Notes under the pieces: generated by a model
The model's database searches: none
Seen by the model: only the letters and a program-made list of their open reading frames with translations
Told to the model about the DNA's origin: nothing
Assembly (NCBI GenBank): GCA_031422295.1
Contig: JANOQM010000027.1
Location: 3,190 to 67,189 of the forward strand
DNA from: JANOMH01 sp031422295
Lineage (GTDB): Bacteria > Pseudomonadota > Alphaproteobacteria > Rhodobacterales > Rhodobacteraceae
Reading direction: 5' to 3'
DNA length: 64,000 bases
Part shown: in pieces, positions 33,835 to 41,797 of the stretch
Layout: every line of letters starts with the position of its first letter
Numbering within the stretch: position 1 is the stretch's first letter
Position numbers and translations under genes: made by a program

Positions 33835-34567
33835 AACACTGCTTGAGGTGCGCAACCTGTCGAAAAACTTTGGGGCCGTGCAGGCATTGGCCGATCTGTC
33901 GATGAAGGTATCGGCAGGCGAAGTGGTGGCCCTCGCTGGTGACAATGGCGCGGGCAAGACCACGTTGATCAAGGCGATTTCCGGGGTTTACAAACCCTCT
34001 GGCGGGGAAATTCTACTGCGCGGCGAACCTGTCCATTTCAACAGCCCGCAAGAAGCCCGCGAAAAGGGGATCGAGACGATTTATCAGGATCTGGCATTGG
34101 CCGATAACCTGTCGATCGGGGCCAATATCTTTCTGGGCCGCGAACCGATGCGCAAGGCGTTCGGGTTTATTCCGGTGCTGGACCGCCGCAAAATGGCCGA
34201 GGCCGCCAAATCCACCATGGCCCTGCTGGACTTCCACGTCAGCCGGATGGATGCCCCCGTGTCGAATTTCTCGGGCGGGCAACGGCAGGCGGTGGCCATC
34301 GGGCGGGCGGTCTATTGGAATGCGCAGCTTCTGATTATGGACGAACCCACTGCGGCGCTGGGCGTGCCCGAACAGCGCAAGGTGATTTCGCTGATCCATC
34401 AGTTGAAGGCCCAAGGGCGCGGCGTGATCTTCATTTCGCATAACCTGCAAGATATTTTCGCCGTATCTGACCGGATCGTCGTGCTGCGCCGGGGCGTACA
34501 AGCAGGCGAACGGCGGATTGCGGATACCACGCATGACGAAGTGGTCAGGCTGATGGTGGGTGGCTGA
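33827..34567 (+). CDS. Sugar ABC transporter ATP-binding protein
   Basis: From GTG 33827 the protein has 246 residues, within one nucleotide-binding domain. LAGDNGAGKTTLIKAI is the Walker A loop, FSGGQRQAVAIGRAV the signature and LLIMDEPTAALG the Walker B. RbsA/AraG-type ATPases usually have two fused domains of about 500 residues, so this single-domain form must dimerise. The permease stop lies inside this gene, giving an eight-base overlap. Confidence 0.92.
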   Translation: MSETLLEVRNLSKNFGAVQALADLSMKVSAGEVVALAGDNGAGKTTLIKAISGVYKPSGGEILLRGEPVHFNSPQEAREKGIETIYQDLALADNLSIGANIFLGREPMRKAFGFIPVLDRRKMAEAAKSTMALLDFHVSRMDAPVSNFSGGQRQAVAIGRAVYWNAQLLIMDEPTAALGVPEQRKVISLIHQLKAQGRGVIFISHNLQDIFAVSDRIVVLRRGVQAGERRIADTTHDEVVRLMVGG

Positions 34568-34581
34568 ATGCCAAGGTTGCC

Positions 34582-35502
34582 ATGATTGCGTCCATCGGGG
34601 AATTGCTGGTCGAATTTATATGTGTGGACAAAAACCTGCACCATCTGACCCCCGCCCCTTATGTTGGTCCGTTTCCCAGCGGTGCACCGGGGATTTTCAT
34701 TGATCAGGCCGCCCGGATTGCAGGCAGTGCCATGTTTGCCGGGGCGGTTGGCGATGATGCCTTCGGGCAGGTTCTGCTGGACCGGTTGCGCGCGTCGGGT
34801 GTGCGCGATGACCTGATTTCCGTCATTCCCGGCGTGCCCACGGGCACCGCCCATATCGCCTATAACAGCGATGGGTCCCGCGAATTCGTTTTCAATATCG
34901 CCGGGTCTGCCGCCAGCCATTTGCCCGGTGCCGCCGATACCATGATCCGGGCGGGGGTGACGTGCCTGCATATTTCGGGCTCAACCCTCGGCGATCCGGC
35001 GATGCGGGCCACGGCGTTGGCGCTGTGTCAGGTCATGCAAACAAATGGCATCCGTATTTCCATCGACCCAAACATCCGGCCCGAGTTGCTGCGCGATAAA
35101 GGTTATCTGTACGCCGTCCGGTCCATCATGGCGATGGCAACCTATGTCCTGCCCAGCGATGCCGATGCAGCATTCTTGTGGCCGGGGCGCGAATTTACCG
35201 ATTGGCGGCAAGATTTTCCGAATGCCGTAGCGACAGTGCTGAAACGCGGACACGACGGATGTGTCGGGTTTGGCGACATGTATGTCGAACTGCCAGCCCA
35301 CAAGGTCGAGGCGGTCGATCCTACGGGTGCAGGCGATTGTTTTTGCGCGACTTTCGTGGCGCTGATGGAAGGGGGTCACGACTTGTCTTATGCCCTGACG
35401 CATGCAAATGCCGCCGGGGCCTTGGCCGTGTCAAAACTGGGTCCGATGGAGGGCAACAGTGATATGGCCGCCCTCAAGTCCTTTCTCGCAGGAGCCGCCT
35501 GA
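34582..35502 (+). CDS. PfkB-family carbohydrate kinase (plus arm)
   Basis: The predicted protein has 306 residues. IASIGELLVEFI is followed by the substrate loop GAPGIFIDQAARIAG, where the usual GGA/GGN is replaced by GAPG, and by the C-terminal anion hole DPTGAGD at about 246-252, with Asp252 as base. It would phosphorylate the imported sugar. It is unlike the minus-arm PfkB kinase in the N-terminal pattern, so the two probably use different substrates. It is fourteen bases from the ATPase stop and directly abuts the Gfo/Idh gene. Confidence 0.87.
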   Translation: MIASIGELLVEFICVDKNLHHLTPAPYVGPFPSGAPGIFIDQAARIAGSAMFAGAVGDDAFGQVLLDRLRASGVRDDLISVIPGVPTGTAHIAYNSDGSREFVFNIAGSAASHLPGAADTMIRAGVTCLHISGSTLGDPAMRATALALCQVMQTNGIRISIDPNIRPELLRDKGYLYAVRSIMAMATYVLPSDADAAFLWPGREFTDWRQDFPNAVATVLKRGHDGCVGFGDMYVELPAHKVEAVDPTGAGDCFCATFVALMEGGHDLSYALTHANAAGALAVSKLGPMEGNSDMAALKSFLAGAA

Positions 35503-36573
35503 ATGCCGTCCAAAGACCCCCACCTGTTGCGCGTCGGTGTGCTGGGCTGCGGCCCCATCGCGCAGGCCGCACATTTCGAGGCCTGCACCAAATCCCGCAA
35601 CGCGACCCTGTATGCGATCTGCGATGTGGCCGACGATTTGCGGATGCGCATGGCCGCGACCCATGCGCCCGAACGGCAATTCAACGATTATGACGCCATG
35701 CTGGCCGATCCTGATTTAGAGGCTGTGATAATCGCCACGTCGGACGCATTCCATGTGTCTGCGACGTTGAAAGCGCTGCAAGCGGGCAAGCATGTCCTGT
35801 GCGAAAAGCCGCTAGCGACCGGGGTTGAGGAAGCAGAGTTGTTGCGCGGCGCTGCAGGTGATCTGGTCCTGCAAGTCGGGCATATGAAGCGCTATGACGC
35901 GGGCCTTCAGGCCGCAAAAGCGTTTATTGACAAAGACATGGGCGAGATGGTCGCGCTCAAGGCCTGGTACTGTGACAGCACCCACCGCTATCCGATGACC
36001 GACGCGGTACAGCCGCTGATGGTCACTTCGAAATCCGCCCGCAAACCGTCCGGCGACCCCAAAGCTGACCTCGACCGCTATTACATGCTGGCCCATGGCA
36101 GCCATCTGGTCGATACGGCACGCTATTTCGGGGGCGACATCGTGGCCGTCGACGCCCGCTTGCTGAACCGCGCTGGAATCCGCTGCTGGTTTGTGGATGT
36201 GGAGTTTGCCAGTGGCGTTCTGGGCCATCTGGATTTGACCGTAGCGGTGCGGATGGACTGGCACGAGGGGTTCCAGATTTATGGGCAAAATGGGTCCTGC
36301 ATCGGGAAAACCTACAACCCGTGGTATTATAAAACCTCGGAAGTTGACATTTTCCATGAAAGCGACGGGACCACGCGCCGGGTACTGGGGGCGGATGGGC
36401 ATTTTTATCGACGTCAGTTGGAGGGGTTTGCTGAAAACGTTTTGACCGGGCGAAACACAGGCGGCGCAGGGCTAGAGGACGGTATCGCCTCGGTCCGCGC
36501 AATGGTCGCCATCGCGCAGTCGGTCCGGTCGGGGCAACCTGTGCGACTGGCCGATGTCAGCGGGCCGCTGTGA
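35503..36573 (+). CDS. Gfo/Idh/MocA-family oxidoreductase (plus arm)
   Basis: The predicted protein has 356 residues. The Rossmann motif LRVGVLGCGPIAQAAHF is followed by HVLCEKPLATG at about 97-107. The catalytic segment AHGSHLVDTARYFGG contains the conserved histidine-aspartate at about 201-204. It starts immediately after the PfkB stop and shares its stop with the start of the next gene (TGATG). It should oxidise or reduce a sugar ring hydroxyl using NAD(P). Pairing with a xylose-isomerase-like TIM-barrel gene is recurrent in glycoside and inositol catabolism. Confidence 0.88.
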   Translation: MPSKDPHLLRVGVLGCGPIAQAAHFEACTKSRNATLYAICDVADDLRMRMAATHAPERQFNDYDAMLADPDLEAVIIATSDAFHVSATLKALQAGKHVLCEKPLATGVEEAELLRGAAGDLVLQVGHMKRYDAGLQAAKAFIDKDMGEMVALKAWYCDSTHRYPMTDAVQPLMVTSKSARKPSGDPKADLDRYYMLAHGSHLVDTARYFGGDIVAVDARLLNRAGIRCWFVDVEFASGVLGHLDLTVAVRMDWHEGFQIYGQNGSCIGKTYNPWYYKTSEVDIFHESDGTTRRVLGADGHFYRRQLEGFAENVLTGRNTGGAGLEDGIASVRAMVAIAQSVRSGQPVRLADVSGPL

Positions 36574-37400
36574 TGCGTCTGGGGATATTCGCCAAGACGT
36601 TTGCCGGGACCGACCCCTTGACCGTGTTACGGGCGGCGCGGGATGCGGGGTTTGCGGCGGTACAATACAACATGGCCTGTTCCGGGCTGGCCGCGATGCC
36701 CGGCATGATCCACCCTGACATCACGCAGGCGATTTTAGCGGCAAGCCAAACCACCGGTATCGGAATCGCCGCCGTGTCAGGCACTTACAACATGATCCAC
36801 CCGAACCCAGTGATGCGGGACGCCGGGATGCGCAACCTTGCGCTACTGATCGAAAACGCGGCGGCAATGGGTACCGATATGGTCACGCTTTGCACTGGTA
36901 CCTGTGACCCTGACGACCAATGGCGCGGGCACCCCGACAATGGCTCGCCCGCTGCATGGGCGCTGTTGTTGGCCGAATTGGCCAAGGCTGCTGACTTGGC
37001 CGAAGCGCATGGCGTCAAGCTGGGGATCGAGCCGGAATTGGCCAATGTGGTCAGCGATGCGAGCCGGGCGCGGGCGCTGATCGACACGCTGCAAAGCCCG
37101 GCTTTGGCCATCGTGCTGGACCCCGCGAACCTGTTTGAAGTTGCTCCATTGGACCAACGTCACAGTATCATCAGCCATGCGATTGATCTGCTGGCGGACC
37201 GGATTGTGATGGCACATGCCAAGGACCGCGACGCGCAGGGCGGTTTTGTGACGGCGGGGCAAGGGGTTGTGAATTTCGACCATTTCCTTGGGGCGCTGCA
37301 GAGTGCAGGTTTTGACGGCGATGTGGTCACGCATGGACTGACTGCGCCCGAGGCCGCAGGCGTGGCCCGGTTTCTGGCCGACAAGCTGGATCGCTTATGA
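36573..37400 (+). CDS. Xylose-isomerase-like TIM-barrel sugar isomerase/epimerase
   Basis: The predicted protein has 275 residues from ATG 36573, overlapping the previous stop by one base. KLGIEPELANV, AIVLDPANLFE and IVMAHAKDRD supply the glutamate, aspartate and histidine metal ligands of the family. The fourth ligand in most members is a glutamate near the end of the barrel, and here the equivalent segment reads GDVVTHGL, with histidine and no glutamate. It may isomerise, epimerise or eliminate from a keto-sugar. Its end overlaps the hydrolase start as ATGA. Confidence 0.82.
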   Translation: MRLGIFAKTFAGTDPLTVLRAARDAGFAAVQYNMACSGLAAMPGMIHPDITQAILAASQTTGIGIAAVSGTYNMIHPNPVMRDAGMRNLALLIENAAAMGTDMVTLCTGTCDPDDQWRGHPDNGSPAAWALLLAELAKAADLAEAHGVKLGIEPELANVVSDASRARALIDTLQSPALAIVLDPANLFEVAPLDQRHSIISHAIDLLADRIVMAHAKDRDAQGGFVTAGQGVVNFDHFLGALQSAGFDGDVVTHGLTAPEAAGVARFLADKLDRL

Positions 37401-38152
37401 CCCCCGCCCTGCATCAGCGCGGGTCGGGCAAGACCTTTGTGTTTCAGCACGGCCTGTGCGGCGATGCGCGGCAAACGTTCGAGGCGGCACCCGATCTGCC
37501 CGGCTGGCAATTGTCCACGCTGGACTGCGCGGGGCACGGCACATCCCCCGCTGCGCCGCCGTTTTCCATCGCCCGCTTTGCCGATGATGTGACCGCATTA
37601 ATCGAAACCCTGCCCGGTCCGGTGGTTTTGGGCGGGATTTCGATGGGGGCAGCAATTGCCACTCGGATCGCAGTCAGGCGCCCCGATCTGGTGCGCGGGT
37701 TGGTGTTGGTGCGCCCAGCCTGGGGCACGCAGGCAGCACCGCCAAATATGCAGGCCAATGCTGAAGTCGGGCGGATGATTGCCGCAGGTGCAGGTCGCGG
37801 CGCGTTCCAAAACAGCCCCACCGCCAAACATCTGGCGCTTGTCGCGCCAGACAATCTGGCCTCGCTTATGGGTTTTTTTGATCGCGAACCTTTGGCCGTG
37901 ACGTCAACCCTGCTGACCCAGATTTCGACCGATGGGCCGGGGATCACGGACCTTGATCTGGCCAAACTGCGCCTGCCGGTCCTGATCTGTGGCACGACGC
38001 TGGATGCAGTGCATCCACTGGTCCTCGCCCGGGAGCTGGCGGCCTTGATCCCCGCGTCAAGGTTCATTGAATTGCCGCCAAAAGGCGCCGACAAACCCGC
38101 CCATCTGGCGGCCCTTCACGCCGCCATTACCGATTTCCTGCAGGAGTTCTGA
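37397..38152 (+). CDS. Alpha/beta-hydrolase-fold protein
   Basis: The predicted protein has 251 residues. VFQHGLCGDAR is the oxyanion-hole region, VLGGISMGAAIATRIA is the nucleophile elbow with serine, and VLICGTTLDAVHPLVLARE lies where the acid residue is usually found. A histidine occurs near the end (PAHLAALH), which could be the catalytic base. It might open a lactone or cleave an ester within the sugar pathway. The start overlaps the isomerase stop as ATGA, and the next gene begins after one base. Confidence 0.8.
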   Translation: MTPALHQRGSGKTFVFQHGLCGDARQTFEAAPDLPGWQLSTLDCAGHGTSPAAPPFSIARFADDVTALIETLPGPVVLGGISMGAAIATRIAVRRPDLVRGLVLVRPAWGTQAAPPNMQANAEVGRMIAAGAGRGAFQNSPTAKHLALVAPDNLASLMGFFDREPLAVTSTLLTQISTDGPGITDLDLAKLRLPVLICGTTLDAVHPLVLARELAALIPASRFIELPPKGADKPAHLAALHAAITDFLQEF

Positions 38153-38153
38153 C

Positions 38154-38855
38154 ATGCCCCACCCCGCCCCCGCCTGGATCACCGCACTGCCCCGCAATCG
38201 ACTAATGGGTGAATTTTCGATGTGGTCCGCCGATCTGGTCAATTTGGCCGCCGATACCGCCCGGATCGCGCCGCATGCAGATATGCTGCATATTGACGTC
38301 GCGGATGGGCATTTTGCGCCAGCGCTGTTGTTTTTTCCTGATCTTGTGGCCCGAATACGGGCGCTGACAGCTGTGCCGATCCATGTGCATTTGATGGTCG
38401 CGGATGCGATGCTGCTGGCACAAATCGAACAATTTGCAGAAGCGGGGGCCGATCTGATTTCGATCCATGTCGAGAACGCGGCTGTGGCTGACGCGGCGCT
38501 GGCGCGGATCAAGGCGCTTGGTCTGGCCGCGGGCATGGTCTTGCGCATTGAAACGCTTGTGGCGCAGGTTGCCCCTTGGCTTGACCGTCTCGACTGCCTG
38601 ACCTTGCTTGGCACGGCCATCGGGGTCAAGGGTCAGGGGCTGGACCCCACCGCCCCGGCCCGGCTGCGCGAGGCAGGCGGACTGATCGCGGCGACCGGGC
38701 GGCGGATTGTGCTGGCCGCAGACGGTGGTATCCGCGACACTACGGTGCCCTTGCTGCGGGCGGCGGGCGCGGAGACCGTGGTGCTGGGATCACTGGCCTT
38801 TGGCGCGCCCGATCTGGCCGAACGGATGCGCTGGTTGCATGGATTAGAGGCTTAG
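38154..38855 (+). CDS. Ribulose-phosphate-3-epimerase-like protein
   Basis: From ATG 38154 the protein has 233 residues; CAGGAG lies just upstream. MLHIDVADGHFAP, PIHVHLMVADAMLL and LAADGGIRDTTVPLLRAAGA are the expected metal- and phosphate-binding segments of the RPE/AlsE family. FSMWSADLVNL at the N-terminus replaces the usual ILSADF. The specificity may be a hexulose phosphate, as in AlsE, rather than ribulose phosphate. It is the last gene of the plus arm and overlaps the convergent YihS-like gene by twelve bases. Confidence 0.82.
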   Translation: MPHPAPAWITALPRNRLMGEFSMWSADLVNLAADTARIAPHADMLHIDVADGHFAPALLFFPDLVARIRALTAVPIHVHLMVADAMLLAQIEQFAEAGADLISIHVENAAVADAALARIKALGLAAGMVLRIETLVAQVAPWLDRLDCLTLLGTAIGVKGQGLDPTAPARLREAGGLIAATGRRIVLAADGGIRDTTVPLLRAAGAETVVLGSLAFGAPDLAERMRWLHGLEA

Positions 38856-40079
38856 GCCGACTGTCGCCAAACCGCGCGTCACGCTGCCTGTGGGGGGCAA
38901 AAGCGGGATCAGGCAGGCCTGCACGGCATGGTAGATGTCAGGTTTACCGGTGAAAACCCGGTTCACCGGGGCGAGGTCCGGGTCCAGTTCCGGATGCCAC
39001 GCCCCGCCCTGACGGTCGATCAGATGGGTGGCGGTAAAGCTCCAGATACGGGCATACCATTCCTCGAACGCCTGCCCCCCGCCAGAGGCGCGCAGCACGG
39101 CGGCGGCGGCGATCCCCTCGCAACAGGGCCACCAATAGCGGTCGGGCTGGGCAGGTTTGTCAGCCCAATCAAGAGTATAGTAAAAGCCACCCTTGGCGTT
39201 ATCCCAGCCAATGGCGCAGGTATGTAGGAACAATGCCTCGGCCGCCTCGCGCAACCAAGGCAGTCTGCGGCCCCCGAGTTCGTGCAGTTGCACCAACAGA
39301 CGGCTCCATTCCAGCGCGTGGCCGGGCGTGGTGCCAAAGGGGCGGAACATCGGGTCGCCCGCATAGTCACGGTCCACCGACCAATCGGCATTGAAATGCT
39401 CGGCCACGCGCCAGCCCATCGCACGGGCATGGCGGTTGATGATCAGATCGGCAATGCGCTCGGCCATGGTCAGATACATTGCGTCGCCCGTCGCCTCGAA
39501 CGCAGCCATCAGCGCCTCGGTCAGATGCATGTTCGAGTTCTGGCCGCGATAGGAGCCAAGTGGCTGCCAGTCGGGGGCATATTCCTCGGCCGTGGCCCCG
39601 GCCTGATCATCCCAGAAACGGGTCAGCAGGACGTCTGTAATATCGGCCAGCAGGCGGTCAGCATCAGGGTGACCGGCGACTTTGGCAGATGACGCCGCTA
39701 GCAGCACGAAGGCATGGCCATACGCCTGTTTGGTCGAATTGGGTGTGCCTGCATCATCGACGCCCCAGAAATACCCACCATGTTTCACGTCTCGATGACC
39801 CTGCCAGATATACCGCATTCCGTGGTCGATCATCCGATCAGCACCCGGCAAGCCAAGTTGTTGCGCCATAACAAAGCAATGGACCATCCGGCACGTCTCG
39901 TGGATTTGCCGAAGCGCGCCGTTCGGACCGACGGCGAGTGGTATGCTGTTGTTTCCCAAGGGGAAGAATCCGCCCTTGGGATTGATTGAGTTGAACTGAA
40001 AGAAATCAAACAAATGGCGCGCCTGATCCAGCAGCCAAAGTCGATGTGCAGGAAGCGCGGCTAAATCAGGGAGGGTCAT
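38844..40079 (-). CDS. AGE-family aldose-ketose isomerase, YihS-like
   Basis: From ATG 40079 the protein has 411 residues; AAGGAATG precedes it. The (alpha/alpha)6-barrel has the three histidines expected for YihS-type isomerases, in YRGQNSNMHLTEA (His185), PFGTTPGHALEWSRL (His254) and GKPDIYHAVQACL (His384). YihS isomerises sulfoquinovose, mannose and related aldoses. Similarity here, recalled from the motif pattern, is stronger than to N-acylglucosamine 2-epimerase. It faces the plus arm and overlaps its last gene, so it may be transcribed separately. Confidence 0.82.
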   Translation of the reverse strand: MTLPDLAALPAHRLWLLDQARHLFDFFQFNSINPKGGFFPLGNNSIPLAVGPNGALRQIHETCRMVHCFVMAQQLGLPGADRMIDHGMRYIWQGHRDVKHGGYFWGVDDAGTPNSTKQAYGHAFVLLAASSAKVAGHPDADRLLADITDVLLTRFWDDQAGATAEEYAPDWQPLGSYRGQNSNMHLTEALMAAFEATGDAMYLTMAERIADLIINRHARAMGWRVAEHFNADWSVDRDYAGDPMFRPFGTTPGHALEWSRLLVQLHELGGRRLPWLREAAEALFLHTCAIGWDNAKGGFYYTLDWADKPAQPDRYWWPCCEGIAAAAVLRASGGGQAFEEWYARIWSFTATHLIDRQGGAWHPELDPDLAPVNRVFTGKPDIYHAVQACLIPLLPPTGSVTRGLATVGLSL

Positions 40080-40174
40080 CACTTCATTCCTTGCAAATGT
40101 TCCAAAGACAAAGCCACTTTGATGCCCGATACCGGGCCGCAGGATGCGAAAGTCAGCATAAAATTCGGGATTTA

Positions 40175-40251
40175 TGGCGGACTGGGGAGGATTCGAACCC
40201 CCGACCCCTTGATTCGTAGTCAAGTGCTCTATCCAACTGAGCTACCAATCC
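40175..40251 (-). tRNA. tRNA-Arg (anticodon ACG)
   Basis: The minus strand folds into a full cloverleaf of 77 bases: acceptor GGATTGG/CCAGTCC, D-arm GCTC/GAGC, anticodon stem CTTGA/TCAAG with loop CTACGAA, and a TTCGAAT T-loop. The CCA is encoded after discriminator G. The anticodon ACG, normally edited to ICG, reads CGU, CGC and CGA. Confidence 0.97.
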
Positions 40252-40305
40252 GCGTGAGGCGCGATGTAGCCTTGGGGGCGGGTCAATGCAAGACCGAAAT
40301 CGACG

Positions 40306-41763
40306 CTATTCAGCGGCAGCGGCCTCGGGCGCGTTCAGGCGGCGGAGGATTTCAGCAGTCGGGTCCGCAAGGTCGGGTGCGATGTCCGATTTTGGCAGCC
40401 AGATCAGAAATTCAGTCCCCGATTTGTCAGACCTGATCAAATCGACCCTGCCGCCGTGGCCGCGCAGCAGTTCTGCTGAAATCGTCAGCCCCAGCCCAGA
40501 ACCGCCTTTGGTCACGCCACCCTGAAACGCCTTAAACAGATATTCGCGGGCCTTGGGTGGCAGGCCAGGGCCAGTGTCAGTCACGTGAATAAGCCATGCG
40601 TCGTCATCTTCGGCGGCAATCAACCCAATCTCGCCGGGTTTACCGCTGGCCATGATCGCCTGCCGGGCGTTGCGTACTAGGTTCAAGATCACCCGGTATA
40701 GTTGCTCGCCATCGGCGCGGACGGTTAGTCCAGCTGGAATATCCTCGGCAAAAGACAGGTCATGATCCCCCGCAGCCAATCTCTCGCCATCAATCACATC
40801 GCCCACAATCCCGGCTAGCAGCACCCGCGACAGGGTGGGCGGCGGTTCCTCGGCCCTGCCAAAAGCAAGAGTGGATTCGCAGAGGTTGACGGCGCGGGCG
40901 ATGGATCCCACCAGTTTCGGGGCCATACGCCGGACCAGCGGGTCCTCGGACATTTCGATCCGGTCCACGAACAGCTGCGCCGTGGTCAGAATATTGCGCA
41001 AATCATGGCTGACTTTGGCCACCGCCCCGCCCAGTTGCGCAAGCCGCTCGCGTTGCTTCAACGCCCCGGTCAGTTGCATCTGCAGCGATAATAACGCCTC
41101 TTCGGCCTCGCGCAATTCGGTGATGCTAGCCTGTGGGACGATAATCTGGCGGGCATCTTCGGGCGCTGCGGCATAGCTCAGCATGTGTCCCACCACCCCC
41201 TTGATCGGTTTGACCAGCAGGACGCGCACGGCAAAGAACAACAAGGCTGCCGTAAATATAGAAATCACCGCCGACAATAGTAGAATATTCAGCCCGTATT
41301 CGATCATCGCGGCCCGCAATGGCCCGGATTCCATCGTCACTTCGATCAGCAGCCCCGCATCCCGGACTGGGTTTCCGATCACCCGGATAATCCGGTTTTC
41401 CGTGTCAAACAGCGGCATCATCGCATCGCGGATCAGGCTGGTGGCCGTGCCATCGCGCAAATCAAAGGTGGCAAAAATCGGTTCGGGGATTGGTGAGGAC
41501 AGCGCCAACTCGCGCACTTCGTCGCGCCGTAGCACGACGTTGAACACACCCGCATTGGTAAGCAATTCCTGTTCCAGTGCCGGGTCCAGCATATCGTCGG
41601 CCAGCACTGCCAGCGATGCGATCTGCGCCCGTTCCAGCCGCAACAACAGGTAATCCTCGCGGAACCGCGCGATGGATGGCACAAAGATCAACACCTCGGC
41701 CAGCATGACAAAGACCGTAGTCAGGATCAGAAATCGCCCAGAGAGCGAATTTAGCATCGTCAC
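40306..41763 (-). CDS. Orphan membrane sensor histidine kinase
   Basis: The predicted protein has 485 residues. A membrane helix at about 11-28 and another at about 158-180 enclose a periplasmic region of about 125 residues. A HAMP-like linker leads to KVSHDLRNILTTAQL, with the phosphoryl histidine at about 253. The ATP-binding domain contains VILNLVRNARQAI (N box), DTGPGLPP (G1) and GGSGLGLTIS (G2). No response-regulator gene is adjacent, so its partner and signal are unknown. A four-gene run of divergent-looking units follows. Confidence 0.88.
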   Translation of the reverse strand: MTMLNSLSGRFLILTTVFVMLAEVLIFVPSIARFREDYLLLRLERAQIASLAVLADDMLDPALEQELLTNAGVFNVVLRRDEVRELALSSPIPEPIFATFDLRDGTATSLIRDAMMPLFDTENRIIRVIGNPVRDAGLLIEVTMESGPLRAAMIEYGLNILLLSAVISIFTAALLFFAVRVLLVKPIKGVVGHMLSYAAAPEDARQIIVPQASITELREAEEALLSLQMQLTGALKQRERLAQLGGAVAKVSHDLRNILTTAQLFVDRIEMSEDPLVRRMAPKLVGSIARAVNLCESTLAFGRAEEPPPTLSRVLLAGIVGDVIDGERLAAGDHDLSFAEDIPAGLTVRADGEQLYRVILNLVRNARQAIMASGKPGEIGLIAAEDDDAWLIHVTDTGPGLPPKAREYLFKAFQGGVTKGGSGLGLTISAELLRGHGGRVDLIRSDKSGTEFLIWLPKSDIAPDLADPTAEILRRLNAPEAAAAE

Positions 41764-41797
41764 GTCCCTTTGGGCACATTGGCCCGATTTGCAGACA

